This document shows, in pieces, positions 14,783 to 23,844 of a stretch of DNA of 64,000 bases (positions within the stretch are counted from its first letter, which is position 1; each line of letters begins with the position of its first letter). Location of the stretch: NCBI RefSeq assembly GCF_965218915.1, contig NZ_OZ244708.1:2852001-2916000 (forward strand). Reading direction: 5' to 3'. This DNA is from Novosphingopyxis sp965218915 (GTDB lineage Bacteria > Pseudomonadota > Alphaproteobacteria > Sphingomonadales > Sphingomonadaceae). The notes under the pieces are model-generated. The model worked only from the letters and a program-made list of their open reading frames with translations. It did no database searches and was not told where the DNA came from. A program made the translations under genes and the position numbers.

Positions 14783-16042
14783 ATGAAAGCCTTTTTGCTC
14801 GCTCTGCCCCTGCTCGGCATCGCCGCGCCGGTTGCCGCCGAGACCATCCTGGCCGGCAATCTGATCGCCGACGCCGCGTCCGAGCCGATGGGCCCGGCCA
14901 CCATCGTGGTGGAGGACGGCCGGATCGTCTCGATCACGGCCGGCATCGATCGCACCGCGACCGGCGCGGACGTGATCGACCTGTCGGACAAGACCGTGCT
15001 GCCCGGCCTGATCGACATGCACGTCCATCTCACCGGCGATCCGGGCGGCGACTTCTGGAAGGAAGCGACCGAGCCGACCGAATGGGGCGTGGTGGTCGGC
15101 GCCAAGAACGCGCGGAAAACCGTGAAGGCGGGCTTTACCACCGTGCGCGATGTGGGCTCGGCGCAGGAAACCGCCTTCGTTCTACGCCGGGGCACCGCCG
15201 AGGGGCTGATCGAAGGGCCGCGCATTCTGGCCTCCGGTCCGCCGCTGTCGATCATCGGCGGACATGGCGACGTCAGCGGCTTCACCCCTGAAGTGAATCT
15301 GGTTCTCGATCCCGGTTTCACCTGCACCGGCGCGGTCCAGTGCGCCGCCAAGGTGCGGCTCGCCAGCCAGAACGGCTCCGATCTCATCAAGATCACCGCG
15401 ACCGGCGGCGTGCTCAGCCAGCAGGGCCGCGGGCTCGGCGCCCATTTCACCGACGAAGAAATGACCGCCATCGCCGATACCGCCCACAGCCTCGGCCTCA
15501 AGGTCGCCGCGCATGCCCACGGCGCGCGCGGCGTGGAGGCGGCGGCGGCGGCGGGCATCGATTCGATCGAGCACGGCACATTCGCCGACGAGCAGGCGCT
15601 TGAGGTGATGAAGGAGAAAGGCACCTATCTCGTGCCCACGCTCCTGGCCTTTCGCGGCGTATCCGAGGGACTGGGCAAAGGCATCTACACCCCGGTGGTC
15701 GAGGACAAGATCCGCATGACGCTGAGCGAGGTCGGCAAGGCCGTCGGTATCGCCAAGCGGCTGGGCGTGCCGATCGCGTTCGGCACCGATGCCGGCGTGT
15801 TCGCGCATGGCCGCAATGCCGAGGAGTTCCAGATGATGGTCGACGCCGGGCTGACCCCGCGCGAGGCGCTGGCCAGCGCCACCACGGTCGCGGCGCGGCT
15901 GCTCGACATGGAAGGCGAGGTCGGCAGGATCGCGCCGGGTTTTTCGGCGGATATCATCGCGGTGGAGGGCAATCCGCTGGAGGACGCGACCACGCTGCAG
16001 CATGTCGACTGGGTCATGGTACGCGGGGTGGTGATGGAGTGA
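14783..16042 (+). CDS. Secreted metal-dependent amidohydrolase (imidazolonepropionase-like/dipeptidase type)
   Basis: This 419-residue protein has a signal peptide (MKAFLLALPLLGIAAPVAA). The amidohydrolase metal site is visible: HVH in GLIDMHVHL, the likely bridging Lys in SDLIKITATGG, His in VAAHAHGARG and SIEHGTF, and Asp in AFGTDAGVF. Relatives annotated as Xaa-Pro dipeptidases or imidazolonepropionase-like hydrolases act on N-acyl amino acids or small peptides. The signal peptide places it in the periplasm. The exact substrate cannot be read from sequence. GGAGAG precedes the ATG. Confidence 0.88.
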   Translation: MKAFLLALPLLGIAAPVAAETILAGNLIADAASEPMGPATIVVEDGRIVSITAGIDRTATGADVIDLSDKTVLPGLIDMHVHLTGDPGGDFWKEATEPTEWGVVVGAKNARKTVKAGFTTVRDVGSAQETAFVLRRGTAEGLIEGPRILASGPPLSIIGGHGDVSGFTPEVNLVLDPGFTCTGAVQCAAKVRLASQNGSDLIKITATGGVLSQQGRGLGAHFTDEEMTAIADTAHSLGLKVAAHAHGARGVEAAAAAGIDSIEHGTFADEQALEVMKEKGTYLVPTLLAFRGVSEGLGKGIYTPVVEDKIRMTLSEVGKAVGIAKRLGVPIAFGTDAGVFAHGRNAEEFQMMVDAGLTPREALASATTVAARLLDMEGEVGRIAPGFSADIIAVEGNPLEDATTLQHVDWVMVRGVVME

Positions 16043-16049
16043 CCGCAAT

Positions 16050-16168
16050 AGCCCTCTCCCCTTCAGGGGAGAGGGTTGGGAGAGGGGAAGTGCCGTTTCG
16101 CGCCCCTCTCAACTTCGACTAGCTGCCGAAGCAGCAAGTCTTCGTATCTCTCCCCTGAAGGGGAGAGA
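16050..16168. repeat. Palindromic repeat pair (ctctccccttcaggggagag type)
   Basis: Two perfect hairpins, ctctccccttcaggggagag (16052-16072) and ctctcccctgaaggggagag (16148-16168), bracket a spacer of about 75 bp. They lie between the convergent amidohydrolase and thiolase stops, where they may also stop transcription. Confidence 0.75.
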
Positions 16169-16170
16169 GG

Positions 16171-17349
16171 TCACAGCACCTCGAACAGCCCCGCCGCGCC
16201 CATGCCGCCGCCGACGCACATCGTCACGACGACATGTTTTGCGCCGCGGCGCTTGCCCTCGATCAGCGCGTGCCCGGTGCAGCGCGCGCCGGTCATGCCG
16301 TAAGGGTGCCCGATCGAGATCGAACCGCCGTTGACGTTGAGCAGTTCGTCCGGAATGCCGAGCTTGTCGCGGCAATAGAGCACCTGCACCGCGAACGCCT
16401 CGTTCAGTTCCCACAGGCCGATGTCGTCGACCTTGAGGTCGAAGCGCTCGAGCAATTTGGGAATGGCGAAGACCGGGCCGATGCCCATCTCGTCGGGCTC
16501 GGTGCCCGCCACCGCCATGCCGACATAGCGGCCGAGCGGGGTCAGGCCCTTCTGCTCGGCCACCGAAGCTTCCATCAGCACGCTGGCCGCGCTGCCGTCG
16601 GAAAGCTGGGAGGCGTTGCCCGCGGTAATCGAGGTGCCTTCGCCCATCACCGGCTTCAGGCCGCTCAGGCCCTCCAATGTGGTTTCGGGCCGGTTGCCCT
16701 CGTCCTTGCTGATCGTCACTTCCTTGTCGGAAATCTCGCCGGTTGCCTTGTCCTGCACCTTCATCACCGTGGTCACCGGCACGATCTCGTCGTCGAACTT
16801 GCCCGCGGCCTGCGCGGCGGCGGTGCGCTGCTGCGAGCGCAGGGCGTATTCGTCCTGCTGTTCGCGGCCGATGCCGTAACGCTGCGCCACCGTCTCGGCG
16901 GTCTGCAGCATCGGCATGTAGATCGCGCCGTGCATGGCGAGCAGTTCCGGATCGGGCGCGACCCGCATGTCCTTGGTCTGCACCAGCGAAACCGACTCCA
17001 GTCCGCCCGCGACGACGCAGTCCATGCGATCGATGACGATCTGCTTGGCGGCGGTGGCGATGCTCATCAGGCCCGACGAACATTGCCGGTCGATCGTCAT
17101 GCCCGGCACGGTGACGCCCAGCCCGGCACGCAACGCGATCTGGCGCGCGACGTTGCCGCCCGTGGTGCCCTGCTGCAGCGCGGCGCCCATGATGCAGTCG
17201 TCCACCTCGCCGCCGTCGATCCCGGCCCGCTCGACCGCGGCCTTGACCGCATAGCTGCCGAGCGTCGGCCCCTGGGTATTGTTGAACGCGCCCTTATAGG
17301 CACGCCCGATGGCGGTGCGGGCGGTGGAAACGATGACGGCGTCACGCAT
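16171..17349 (-). CDS. Acetyl-CoA C-acyltransferase (thiolase)
   Basis: This 392-residue thiolase catalyses reversible Claisen condensation or beta-ketoacyl-CoA cleavage. The catalytic Cys is in DRQCSSGLMSI (C90), the His in GGSISIGHPYGMTGAR and the second Cys in TMCVGGGMGAAG, the classical thiolase triad. It belongs to the degradative/FadA-like branch rather than being a clear PhaA; substrate chain length is not decidable. ATG at 17349 has AAAAGGA upstream. A MaoC-type hydratase lies nearby on the same strand, consistent with fatty acyl-CoA metabolism. Confidence 0.93.
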   Translation of the reverse strand: MRDAVIVSTARTAIGRAYKGAFNNTQGPTLGSYAVKAAVERAGIDGGEVDDCIMGAALQQGTTGGNVARQIALRAGLGVTVPGMTIDRQCSSGLMSIATAAKQIVIDRMDCVVAGGLESVSLVQTKDMRVAPDPELLAMHGAIYMPMLQTAETVAQRYGIGREQQDEYALRSQQRTAAAQAAGKFDDEIVPVTTVMKVQDKATGEISDKEVTISKDEGNRPETTLEGLSGLKPVMGEGTSITAGNASQLSDGSAASVLMEASVAEQKGLTPLGRYVGMAVAGTEPDEMGIGPVFAIPKLLERFDLKVDDIGLWELNEAFAVQVLYCRDKLGIPDELLNVNGGSISIGHPYGMTGARCTGHALIEGKRRGAKHVVVTMCVGGGMGAAGLFEVL

Positions 17350-17433
17350 GGGATATTCCTTTTGTTAAACAGGGATCGAACGGCTCGGAAGGATATTCGG
17401 GTTCGCTATGGGGCTGGAAGCGCTTCTTTTTAT

Positions 17434-17889
17434 GGTTTCACGCAAAGACGCTAAGGCGCGAAGTTGTCATGATTATTGACAATACGTTTTATGCCTTCCT
17501 TGAAGGTGGCGCCACCAAAGTTCATCAAGAGGCCCAGCGGCAGGTCCAACAACCTCAAATAGGTTAGAACCTGTTTGCCATGAACCGGTTGCATTCGTTC
17601 GACCGACTTCAATTCTATCAGCAGCATGTCTTCGACGAGAATGTCCGCACGGAAACCTTCCCGGACTACGACGCCCCGATATCTAATTTCGACCGGCCTT
17701 TGCCGGTCAATCTTCAACCCGCGCCTTTCCAGTTCGGATGCCAGGACCGCTTCATAAACGGATTCCAGCAGACCTGGGCCTAAATCCCGATGGATATGAA
17801 AGCCGGCATCGACTGCGATCTTCGCCAGATTTTCAATTCGGCTGCTCAATTTCTTCTCTTTGCGGCTTTGCGTCTTTGCGTGAGAAACC
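17434..17889. mobile_element. GxxExxY cassette bounded by inverted repeats
   Basis: Left end ggtttcacgcaaagacgc (then taaggcgcgaag, 17434-17463) and right end gcgtctttgcgtgagaaacc (preceded by ctctttgcggctt, ending 17889) are inverted copies enclosing a single gene. The left repeat encodes the last codons and the stop of that gene. Such ends around GxxExxY genes suggest a mobile gene cassette. No flanking duplication is obvious. Confidence 0.65.
17451..17849 (-). CDS. GxxExxY family protein
   Basis: This 132-residue protein has the family-naming motif in DLGPGLLESVYEAVLA, followed by REGFRADILVEDMLLIELKS (an acidic strand and E-x-K arrangement like PD-(D/E)XK nucleases) and LPLGLLMNFG. Members are small, widely scattered and of unproven function; a nuclease-like fold is inferred. 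The start appears to be TTG at 17849. The gene lies between inverted repeats and splits the MaoC and thiolase genes, pointing to insertion. Confidence 0.82.
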   Translation of the reverse strand: MSSRIENLAKIAVDAGFHIHRDLGPGLLESVYEAVLASELERRGLKIDRQRPVEIRYRGVVVREGFRADILVEDMLLIELKSVERMQPVHGKQVLTYLRLLDLPLGLLMNFGGATFKEGIKRIVNNHDNFAP

Positions 17890-17892
17890 CTT

Positions 17893-18354
17893 TCAAACGA
17901 AAAACTGGCTGATCCATTCGGCGATCAGCGCGGGCTTGTCCTGCCCCTCGATCTCGACGGTGAACAACTGCGTCTGCTGCCACTGGCCGGGGCGCTTTTC
18001 CTCCAGTTCCAGCAGCTTGAAGCGACCGCGCACGCGCGATCCGGATGGGACGGGGACAAGAAAGCGGACCTTGTTGCCGCCGTAGTTGACCCCCATTTTC
18101 AGACCCTCGGGCCGCGGCATGTCGGCCGCCGCCGCGAGGCGCGGGAGCAGCGACAGCGTCAGGAACCCGTGGGCGATGGTGCCACCGAACGGGGTCAGCT
18201 TCGCCCGCTCGGGATCGACATGAATGAACTGGTGATCGCCCGTCGCCTCGGCGAAGGTATCGATCATCGCCTGATCGACCGTCACCCAGTCCGATACGCC
18301 CAGCTCCTCGCCGATCCTGTCCTTCAGCGCCGCGGGCGCGATCGTTTCGGCCAT
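17893..18354 (-). CDS. MaoC-like (R)-specific enoyl-CoA hydratase
   Basis: This 153-residue single hot-dog protein carries the hydratase-2 motif: FAEATGDHQFIHVDPERA followed by GGTIAHGFLTLSLLP, with the catalytic Asp and His of MaoC/NodN-type hydratases. It hydrates trans-2-enoyl-CoA to (R)-3-hydroxyacyl-CoA. ATG at 18354 has AAAGGAGA; a longer in-frame start at 18411 lacks one. It is preceded on the same strand by an MscS channel gene. Confidence 0.9.
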   Translation of the reverse strand: MAETIAPAALKDRIGEELGVSDWVTVDQAMIDTFAEATGDHQFIHVDPERAKLTPFGGTIAHGFLTLSLLPRLAAAADMPRPEGLKMGVNYGGNKVRFLVPVPSGSRVRGRFKLLELEEKRPGQWQQTQLFTVEIEGQDKPALIAEWISQFFV

Positions 18355-18457
18355 GCCGCTCTCCTTTATCCGGTATGGCGCGACCATGGCGCTTCGCGGC
18401 TTTTTTCTCAAGCAAAACGGGTTGCCGTTACGGCAGGCAGATCCATTCCCGGTATGA

Positions 18458-19654
18458 CTATCCTTCCGCCTCCCCCTCGATCCGCCGGACCGGCTGGACC
18501 TGCGGATAGGGCAGGATCATCTCGCCGTCGGGTGCGGCGGTGAAGGTGGTTTGCGTGGGATAGGCGAATTCGAGGCCCTCCTCGGCGAAGCGCGCGTAGA
18601 TGGCGATGCCGACGCGGTGGCGCAGCGCGTAGCTGGCGGCGAAATCGGCCGGTCCGTCGAAATCGACCTGGAAGTCGATCGAGCTCGACCCGAAATCGAC
18701 GAAGCCCGCGCGCACGAACGTCGCGCCGCAGCTTTCGATCACGTCCCGCAGAATGTCGGGCACCTTGTCCGCCTTTTCCGGCGCTGTCTGGTAGATGAGC
18801 GTGATCCCGAACCGCGTGCGCCGATATTGCCGGCGCGTCAGGTTCTCGATTTCCTTGTTCAGCAGATTGGCGTTGGAAATGATGATCAGTTCGCCGTTCA
18901 CGGCGCGGACGCGGGTGGTCTTCAGGCCCACTTCCTCGACCGTGCCGGAAAAGCTGTCGAACTGGATCGTGTCGCCCTTGGCAAAGGGCTTGTCGAAGAT
19001 GATCGCGACGGCCGCGAACAGGTCCGCGAAAATGCCCTGCGCGGCGAGGCCGATGGCGATGCCGCCAACGCCCAGACCCGCGACCAGCCCGGTCACGTCC
19101 ACGCCCAGATTGCCGAGGATCGCCACCAGGGCGATGGCGAAGATGATGAAGCTGACGAAGATGTGGATCAGCGTCATCGCGCTGTCGAGCGTCTCGTGCG
19201 TCTCCTCGCCCGCATAGCTGCGCCGTTCGATGAAGCCGATGACCAGCTCGCGCACCCAGATCGCGATCTGCAGCACCACCGCGATGGTGAACAGGAAGCC
19301 GATCGTGCGTTCCAGCCAGCCGGGTGCATCGGCATAGGTCACCACCAGCTCGGCGGCGACCAGGAAGCGGAAGCTGCGCGTGGTCTTGGCGATCGCCCGG
19401 CCGATGATCACGCGGTAGCCGGTCAAGTCCTCGCTCCGGCGGACATAGCGCGATGCCAGCCGCTTGAGCGCGGACAGCAGCACGAACAGCACCGCCGCCA
19501 CGGCCATGCCGATCAGCACTTCGACCCAGTGCAGCTGGAACCAGCTGGCGGTGGAATCCCAATAGTCGGTCACCTGCTTCCAGGCGGCCGCCAGCTCGTC
19601 CTGCTTCGGCAGGGGGACTGGCTTGGTCAGGGGATCGGTCGCTTTGCCGGCCAT
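18458..19654 (-). CDS. Mechanosensitive channel, MscS family
   Basis: This 398-residue inner-membrane protein has about four or five membrane spans (residues 40-210). The pore helix region is VTGLVAGLGVGGIAIGLAAQ, then the conserved DLFAAVAIIFDKPFAKGDTI and GTVEEVGLKTTRVR beta-domain, a typical MscS core. It protects against hypo-osmotic shock. The ATG at 19654 was chosen because the upstream in-frame stretch lacks a ribosome site, whereas GGGAGCGA precedes this one. Confidence 0.92.
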   Translation of the reverse strand: MAGKATDPLTKPVPLPKQDELAAAWKQVTDYWDSTASWFQLHWVEVLIGMAVAAVLFVLLSALKRLASRYVRRSEDLTGYRVIIGRAIAKTTRSFRFLVAAELVVTYADAPGWLERTIGFLFTIAVVLQIAIWVRELVIGFIERRSYAGEETHETLDSAMTLIHIFVSFIIFAIALVAILGNLGVDVTGLVAGLGVGGIAIGLAAQGIFADLFAAVAIIFDKPFAKGDTIQFDSFSGTVEEVGLKTTRVRAVNGELIIISNANLLNKEIENLTRRQYRRTRFGITLIYQTAPEKADKVPDILRDVIESCGATFVRAGFVDFGSSSIDFQVDFDGPADFAASYALRHRVGIAIYARFAEEGLEFAYPTQTTFTAAPDGEMILPYPQVQPVRRIEGEAEG

Positions 19655-19813
19655 GTCGCTCGCTCCCGTATCTGTGCATCTCGCGCGGCCGCGGGGGCCG
19701 GTTCGGGCGCGGAGATAGGCGGCTGCCGGGTCCATGTCCACGCCAGCGGTTCAGGGATGGCGAGTCGGTGCGGATTTCGAGATTACAGCCAAGACCGATG
19801 CGGATAAGATAAT

Positions 19814-19850
19814 CGTCATTGCGAGCCGAGCCGCAGGCGACGCAATGACG
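19814..19850. repeat. Short REP palindrome (cgtcattgcgagc type)
   Basis: cgtcattgcgagccga is followed by ggcgacgcaatgacg, an imperfect hairpin in the gap 19655-19863. A longer member of this family is at 59362-59461. Confidence 0.7.
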
Positions 19851-19863
19851 GGGGTGGGAATGT

Positions 19864-21273
19864 TCAAACCGACCCTCCACCGGTTCGGGCGCCGGCGGCG
19901 CGCGTCCCGGCCAGTCGAAGCGATGCCGCCATTGTCCGAAACCCCTCGGCCTTGCGCCGCCGCGCCAGATAGGTGTCGAGCCCGATCTGCATGGCGATCA
20001 GCATGTAGACGAACGGCTGATAGGCGATGCCGACGAACAGGCAGCCGGTGAGATAGACGATCTGCCCGTTCTCCAGCGCCTGCGCCAGCGGGGCGATCCA
20101 ACGCTCGTCCTCGCGCTCGCTGCTGCGGTAGCGCCGCCGCACCATCTCCATCCGCCAGACCCCGCCGACATGGATGATCAGCCACAGGATGAGCCCGAAA
20201 AAGCCCTGCTCGCCGAGCATCTCGAAATAGCTCGAATGATAGGCGCGGCCCTCGTCGACCACCTCGTGCACGTCGACGTTTCCGGTGTCGAAGCCGTTGG
20301 CGTCCATCACCGGCAGCTCGTAACGCAGCTTGTTCTGGCGATAGGCATCGAAGCCGCCGCCGCCCGGATGCGCCTTCACATAATCCCAGGTCCACGCCCA
20401 GACCGCCAGCCGCGTCGAGGCGGATTCGTCCTTGTCGTAATTCTGGATCGTGCCCATCCGGTCGCTGAAGCTGGTCGGCAGAAACGGGACGGCCGCCAGC
20501 GCCAGCAGCGCCGCGCCTCCGGCATAGACGAACTTGTAGCGCGAGAACCGCAGCGAGAGCACATACAGCACGCCGAGGCAGACGAGGCCGGTGCGTGCCT
20601 GCGTGCCGATCGGGATCAGGACGCAGGCAAAGGTGAGCGCCAGCGCGAACGCCCCCATCGCTTTGCGCCAGCGTGGATCGGCGGAGGGGAAGATCGTGCC
20701 GTGCCGGGCGATCCACCAGATCAGCGGGATCACCGCGATGGCGACGCAGCTGATGATCGAGCCTTCGTAGAGCCCGCTATTGTCCTCGACCAGGATCACC
20801 AGCGCGCCGTAGCCGCCGCCCGACAGCAGCGTCTTGATCCCGCCGTTCACCACCAGCGCCGCGAGCGAGAGCACCATGGTCAGCGCCAGCGCCTCGATGC
20901 GCAAGCGCGTGCGCAGGGTCAGCGGCAAAAAGATCGCGAACACCAGCGCCTTCCACACCCAGCTCCATTTCTCCGCGGCGGCGAGCGGGACGTCGGCGGT
21001 CAGCGTGGTGTATCCGGCATAGGCGAGCAGCACGAGCATGCACGCCTGCCGCGGCGAGAAGCGGGCGTCCCGCTTGCCGCGGTCGATCAGGAAACCCAGC
21101 AGCGCAAAGGCGAATACCACCAGCGAGACCGGCACGGCATTGAGCAGAAAATAGCTCAGCCGCTGCGGCGCGACGATATCGACATAGGCGTAGACCAGCG
21201 TGAACAGGAACGGCTTGCGCAGCCCGCACAGCAGGAACAGGCCGAGGAAGCCGAGCAGATAGAGATCGCGCAT
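19864..21273 (-). CDS. Putative O-glycosylation ligase, exosortase A-associated
   Basis: This 469-residue polytopic protein (about ten membrane helices) starts MRDLYLLGFLGLFLLCGLRK and contains the Wzy/WaaL-type periplasmic loop (residues about 270-350, with AYHSSYFEMLGEQGF). This matches the family called putative O-glycosylation ligase of exosortase A systems (TIGR03097), thought to polymerise or transfer glycans in the exopolysaccharide/PEP-CTERM context. A divergent Daro_2409-type glycosyltransferase supports this. Exosortase itself is not in the window. Confidence 0.85.
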   Translation of the reverse strand: MRDLYLLGFLGLFLLCGLRKPFLFTLVYAYVDIVAPQRLSYFLLNAVPVSLVVFAFALLGFLIDRGKRDARFSPRQACMLVLLAYAGYTTLTADVPLAAAEKWSWVWKALVFAIFLPLTLRTRLRIEALALTMVLSLAALVVNGGIKTLLSGGGYGALVILVEDNSGLYEGSIISCVAIAVIPLIWWIARHGTIFPSADPRWRKAMGAFALALTFACVLIPIGTQARTGLVCLGVLYVLSLRFSRYKFVYAGGAALLALAAVPFLPTSFSDRMGTIQNYDKDESASTRLAVWAWTWDYVKAHPGGGGFDAYRQNKLRYELPVMDANGFDTGNVDVHEVVDEGRAYHSSYFEMLGEQGFFGLILWLIIHVGGVWRMEMVRRRYRSSEREDERWIAPLAQALENGQIVYLTGCLFVGIAYQPFVYMLIAMQIGLDTYLARRRKAEGFRTMAASLRLAGTRAAGARTGGGSV

Positions 21274-21279
21274 CGGCGC

Positions 21280-21405
21280 TCAGTCCTCGCCGCCGGGCGA
21301 GGGGGCGGGCGCCGGCTCGTCGTCCAGCTCGGGCCGGCGCAGCAACCGCCAGAAGGCGAGCAGCAGCAGGCCGTGGCTGAGCAGGATGGAAAAATGGTCG
21401 ATCAT
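21280..21405 (-). CDS. Small membrane protein upstream of the ligase
   Basis: The 41-codon frame MIDHFSILLSHGLLLLAFWR... has one hydrophobic helix followed by a basic LRR and an acidic, Pro-rich tail. It ends 6 bp before the ligase start on the same strand, with GGAGCGAG about 12 bp before its ATG. No family is recognised. The call rests on spacing and composition, and it may be a small partner of the ligase. Confidence 0.5.
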   Translation of the reverse strand: MIDHFSILLSHGLLLLAFWRLLRRPELDDEPAPAPSPGGED

Positions 21406-21496
21406 CGGCGGCGGCGGGCTCGCTCCTCTATATTCCACGCGCCCTAATCGCTTTGGGTTGACGGCCCGTTAAGCCTTTTGCGGCATTCGCAAGGCC

Positions 21497-22729
21497 ATGG
21501 CGCGCATCCTCCACGTCCTCGACCACAGCCTGCCGCTGCACAGCGGCTATACCTTCCGCACCCGCGCGATCATGAAGGCGCAGGAGCGCGCCGGATGGCA
21601 GGTCGCCGGGCTCACCGGCCTCAGGCATTCGGCCAATGGCGGGGGCGCCGGCGAAAAGGCTGAACTCCACGAAGGGCTGACCTTCTACCGCACCCCCGGT
21701 CACACCGCGCTGCCCTCGCCGATGCGCGAATATCGCGAGGTGGCGATGCTCGCCGACCGTATCTGCGACCTGCACGCACGCTGGCCGTTCGACCTGATCC
21801 ACGCGCATTCGCCGGTGCTGGACGGGCTCGCCGCGCACCGCGCGGTGCAACGGCTCGGCCTGCCGTTCGTCTACGAAATCCGTGCCTTCTGGGAGGACGC
21901 GGCGGTGGGCAACGGCACCGGGACCGAAGGCAGCGCACGTTACAAGCTCACCCGCGCGCTTGAGACGCATGTCGTGCGGCAGGCCGACGCGGTGACGGTG
22001 ATCTGCGAGGGGCTGCGCGGCGATCTCATCGCGCGTGGCATCGATCCGGACAAGATCATCGTCGCGCCCAACGGCGTCGATCTCGACTTGTTCGGCACCC
22101 CCCGGCGGCGAGACGACGAACTGGCCGCACAGCTCGGCCTGGGCCATGGCCCGGTGGTCGGCTTCATCGGCAGCTTCTACGATTATGAGGGGATCGACGT
22201 GGCCATAGCGGCGATGGAGCATCTCCGCATGGCCCAGCCCGGCACGCAATTGCTGCTGGTCGGCGGCGGTCCGTGCGAAGCGGCGCTGAAGGCGCAGGCG
22301 GCGGCTTCCGGTGCATCGCATTCGATCTGTTTCGCCGGCCGCGTGCCGCATGAAGAGGTCGAGCGCTATTACAGCTTGGTCGATATCCTGGTCTATCCGC
22401 GCAAGGCGATGCGGCTGACCGAGCTGGTGACGCCGCTGAAGCCGCTGGAAGCGATGGCGCAGCGCCGTCTGGTAGCGGCCTCCGACGTCGGCGGCCATCG
22501 CGAGCTGATCGCGCATGGCCGCACCGGCACGCTGTTCGCGCCGGACGATCCTGAGGCCTTGGCCGATGCCGTCGCCGGGTTGCTCCACGATCGCGGCGGC
22601 TGGGAAGGTCGGCGCGATCATGCGCAGGCCTTTGTGCATCGCGAGCGCGACTGGGCGAGGAACGTCCATCGTTACGATCCCGTTTACCATTCGCTGCTAC
22701 AGCGATCCTCCGTAGGACGCGCGGCCTGA
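21497..22729 (+). CDS. Exosortase A-associated glycosyltransferase (Daro_2409 type)
   Basis: This 410-residue GT4-type glycosyltransferase opens MARILHVLDHSLPLHSGYTF, characteristic of the exosortase-A-associated family TIGR04063. Acceptor-side HAHSPVLDGL and the nucleotide-sugar site IVAPNGVDLDLF, GFIGSFYDYEGID and the late ELVTPLKPLEAMA (E-x7-E motif) are visible. It should build an exopolysaccharide or protein-linked glycan on the cytoplasmic side. It is divergent from the ligase, with about 90 bp between them. Confidence 0.9.
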   Translation: MARILHVLDHSLPLHSGYTFRTRAIMKAQERAGWQVAGLTGLRHSANGGGAGEKAELHEGLTFYRTPGHTALPSPMREYREVAMLADRICDLHARWPFDLIHAHSPVLDGLAAHRAVQRLGLPFVYEIRAFWEDAAVGNGTGTEGSARYKLTRALETHVVRQADAVTVICEGLRGDLIARGIDPDKIIVAPNGVDLDLFGTPRRRDDELAAQLGLGHGPVVGFIGSFYDYEGIDVAIAAMEHLRMAQPGTQLLLVGGGPCEAALKAQAAASGASHSICFAGRVPHEEVERYYSLVDILVYPRKAMRLTELVTPLKPLEAMAQRRLVAASDVGGHRELIAHGRTGTLFAPDDPEALADAVAGLLHDRGGWEGRRDHAQAFVHRERDWARNVHRYDPVYHSLLQRSSVGRAA

Positions 22730-22754
22730 GCTTCGCGCCGAGTTTGGAGCGGCC

Positions 22755-23840
22755 ATGAGACTGGAAAAGCATCATCTGCCCATTGCCGCCGCGCTGCTGG
22801 CGGGCTGCGCGGCTAGCGCGATCACCCTGGTCGTGCCGGTCGGGGTGATGGAGAACTTTACCGCCTCGAGCGGTCTGTCCGAGATCATCCCGCAAACCGC
22901 TCCGCCGCTCGGCGCCACCGCGCGGCTGGCCATCGCGTTCGTCGCGGCGGTGGTGGTTGCCGGAATCGTGCTCGCCTTGCTCGGCAACGGCGCCCGGCCA
23001 GCTCGCGACAATCAGGGAGAAAGCCCCATGTCCGCCGCCCCTTTCCGCATGCCCCGCTTCGGCGGCGTCCGCCGCTCCGGCGCTACGGCCGATAGCAATG
23101 AGACGAGCGCGGACGGCGGCGCGCCCGCCGGCTGGTTCGCGCGGGTCAAGCACAAGCTCGATGGCCTGGCCGGCCGCGAGTCCGGCGACGAACGCGGCAT
23201 TCGCGGCTTCGACGACTTGCCCAGATTGCACCGACCGGACCGCCACCCCGACGCCCCCCCGCGCCGCCCGATCTTTGCCAGCGCCGATCTGGGCGATGTA
23301 GACGGGGGATTTGCGCAGCCCGAACCTGCGGCGTCCGAAGAGGTCGGCGGCTTCGACGAGCCGCCCGTCGATCCGGCGGCCGACATGTCTGCGCCGCGCG
23401 CCGTGCCGGCTGCGGCCACGACGCTTGAACCGCGAGCCTGGCGCCCGCTTGGCCCACCGCCACAGGACCTGCATAAAGCCGCGGAGGCCGACGGACCGGT
23501 GACCGCCGGAGACGGTCTGTCCTATGCCGATCTCGACCTCGGCGAACTGGTCGACCGGCTCGAACGCCGCCTGCGCGCCGTGCGCGCCCCCGAGACCGCG
23601 AAACCTGCTCCGGGCATCGGCGAAGCGGCCGATCCGATCGCGGAGCCTGCCGCACCGGACACCATCGAACCCCCGGCGGACGCTTCCGTTGCGGCGGATT
23701 TCGACGAGGACGAACTGCCGCCGCTGTCGCCGCGCCCGGTGCAGGCCGTCGCAACGCCCGATGAACCCGCCGACGACATGGACGAGGCGCTTAAAGCCGC
23801 GCTGGAAACGCTCGAGCGGATGAACCGGCGCAGCGCCTGA
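22755..23840 (+). CDS. Hypothetical membrane-anchored acidic protein
   Basis: This 361-residue protein follows the glycosyltransferase by 25 bp. The N-terminal 80 residues hold two hydrophobic segments (LPIAAALLAGCAASAITLVV and LAIAFVAAVVVAGIVLALLG). The rest is Pro/Ala/Asp-rich and probably disordered, with a short helical motif DLDLGELVDRLERRLRAV (about 258-275) and a C-terminal DEALKAALETLERMN helix. No family is recognised. It may be a scaffold in the envelope glycan system, inferred only from position. Confidence 0.75.
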   Translation: MRLEKHHLPIAAALLAGCAASAITLVVPVGVMENFTASSGLSEIIPQTAPPLGATARLAIAFVAAVVVAGIVLALLGNGARPARDNQGESPMSAAPFRMPRFGGVRRSGATADSNETSADGGAPAGWFARVKHKLDGLAGRESGDERGIRGFDDLPRLHRPDRHPDAPPRRPIFASADLGDVDGGFAQPEPAASEEVGGFDEPPVDPAADMSAPRAVPAAATTLEPRAWRPLGPPPQDLHKAAEADGPVTAGDGLSYADLDLGELVDRLERRLRAVRAPETAKPAPGIGEAADPIAEPAAPDTIEPPADASVAADFDEDELPPLSPRPVQAVATPDEPADDMDEALKAALETLERMNRRSA

Positions 23841-23844
23841 GGCG

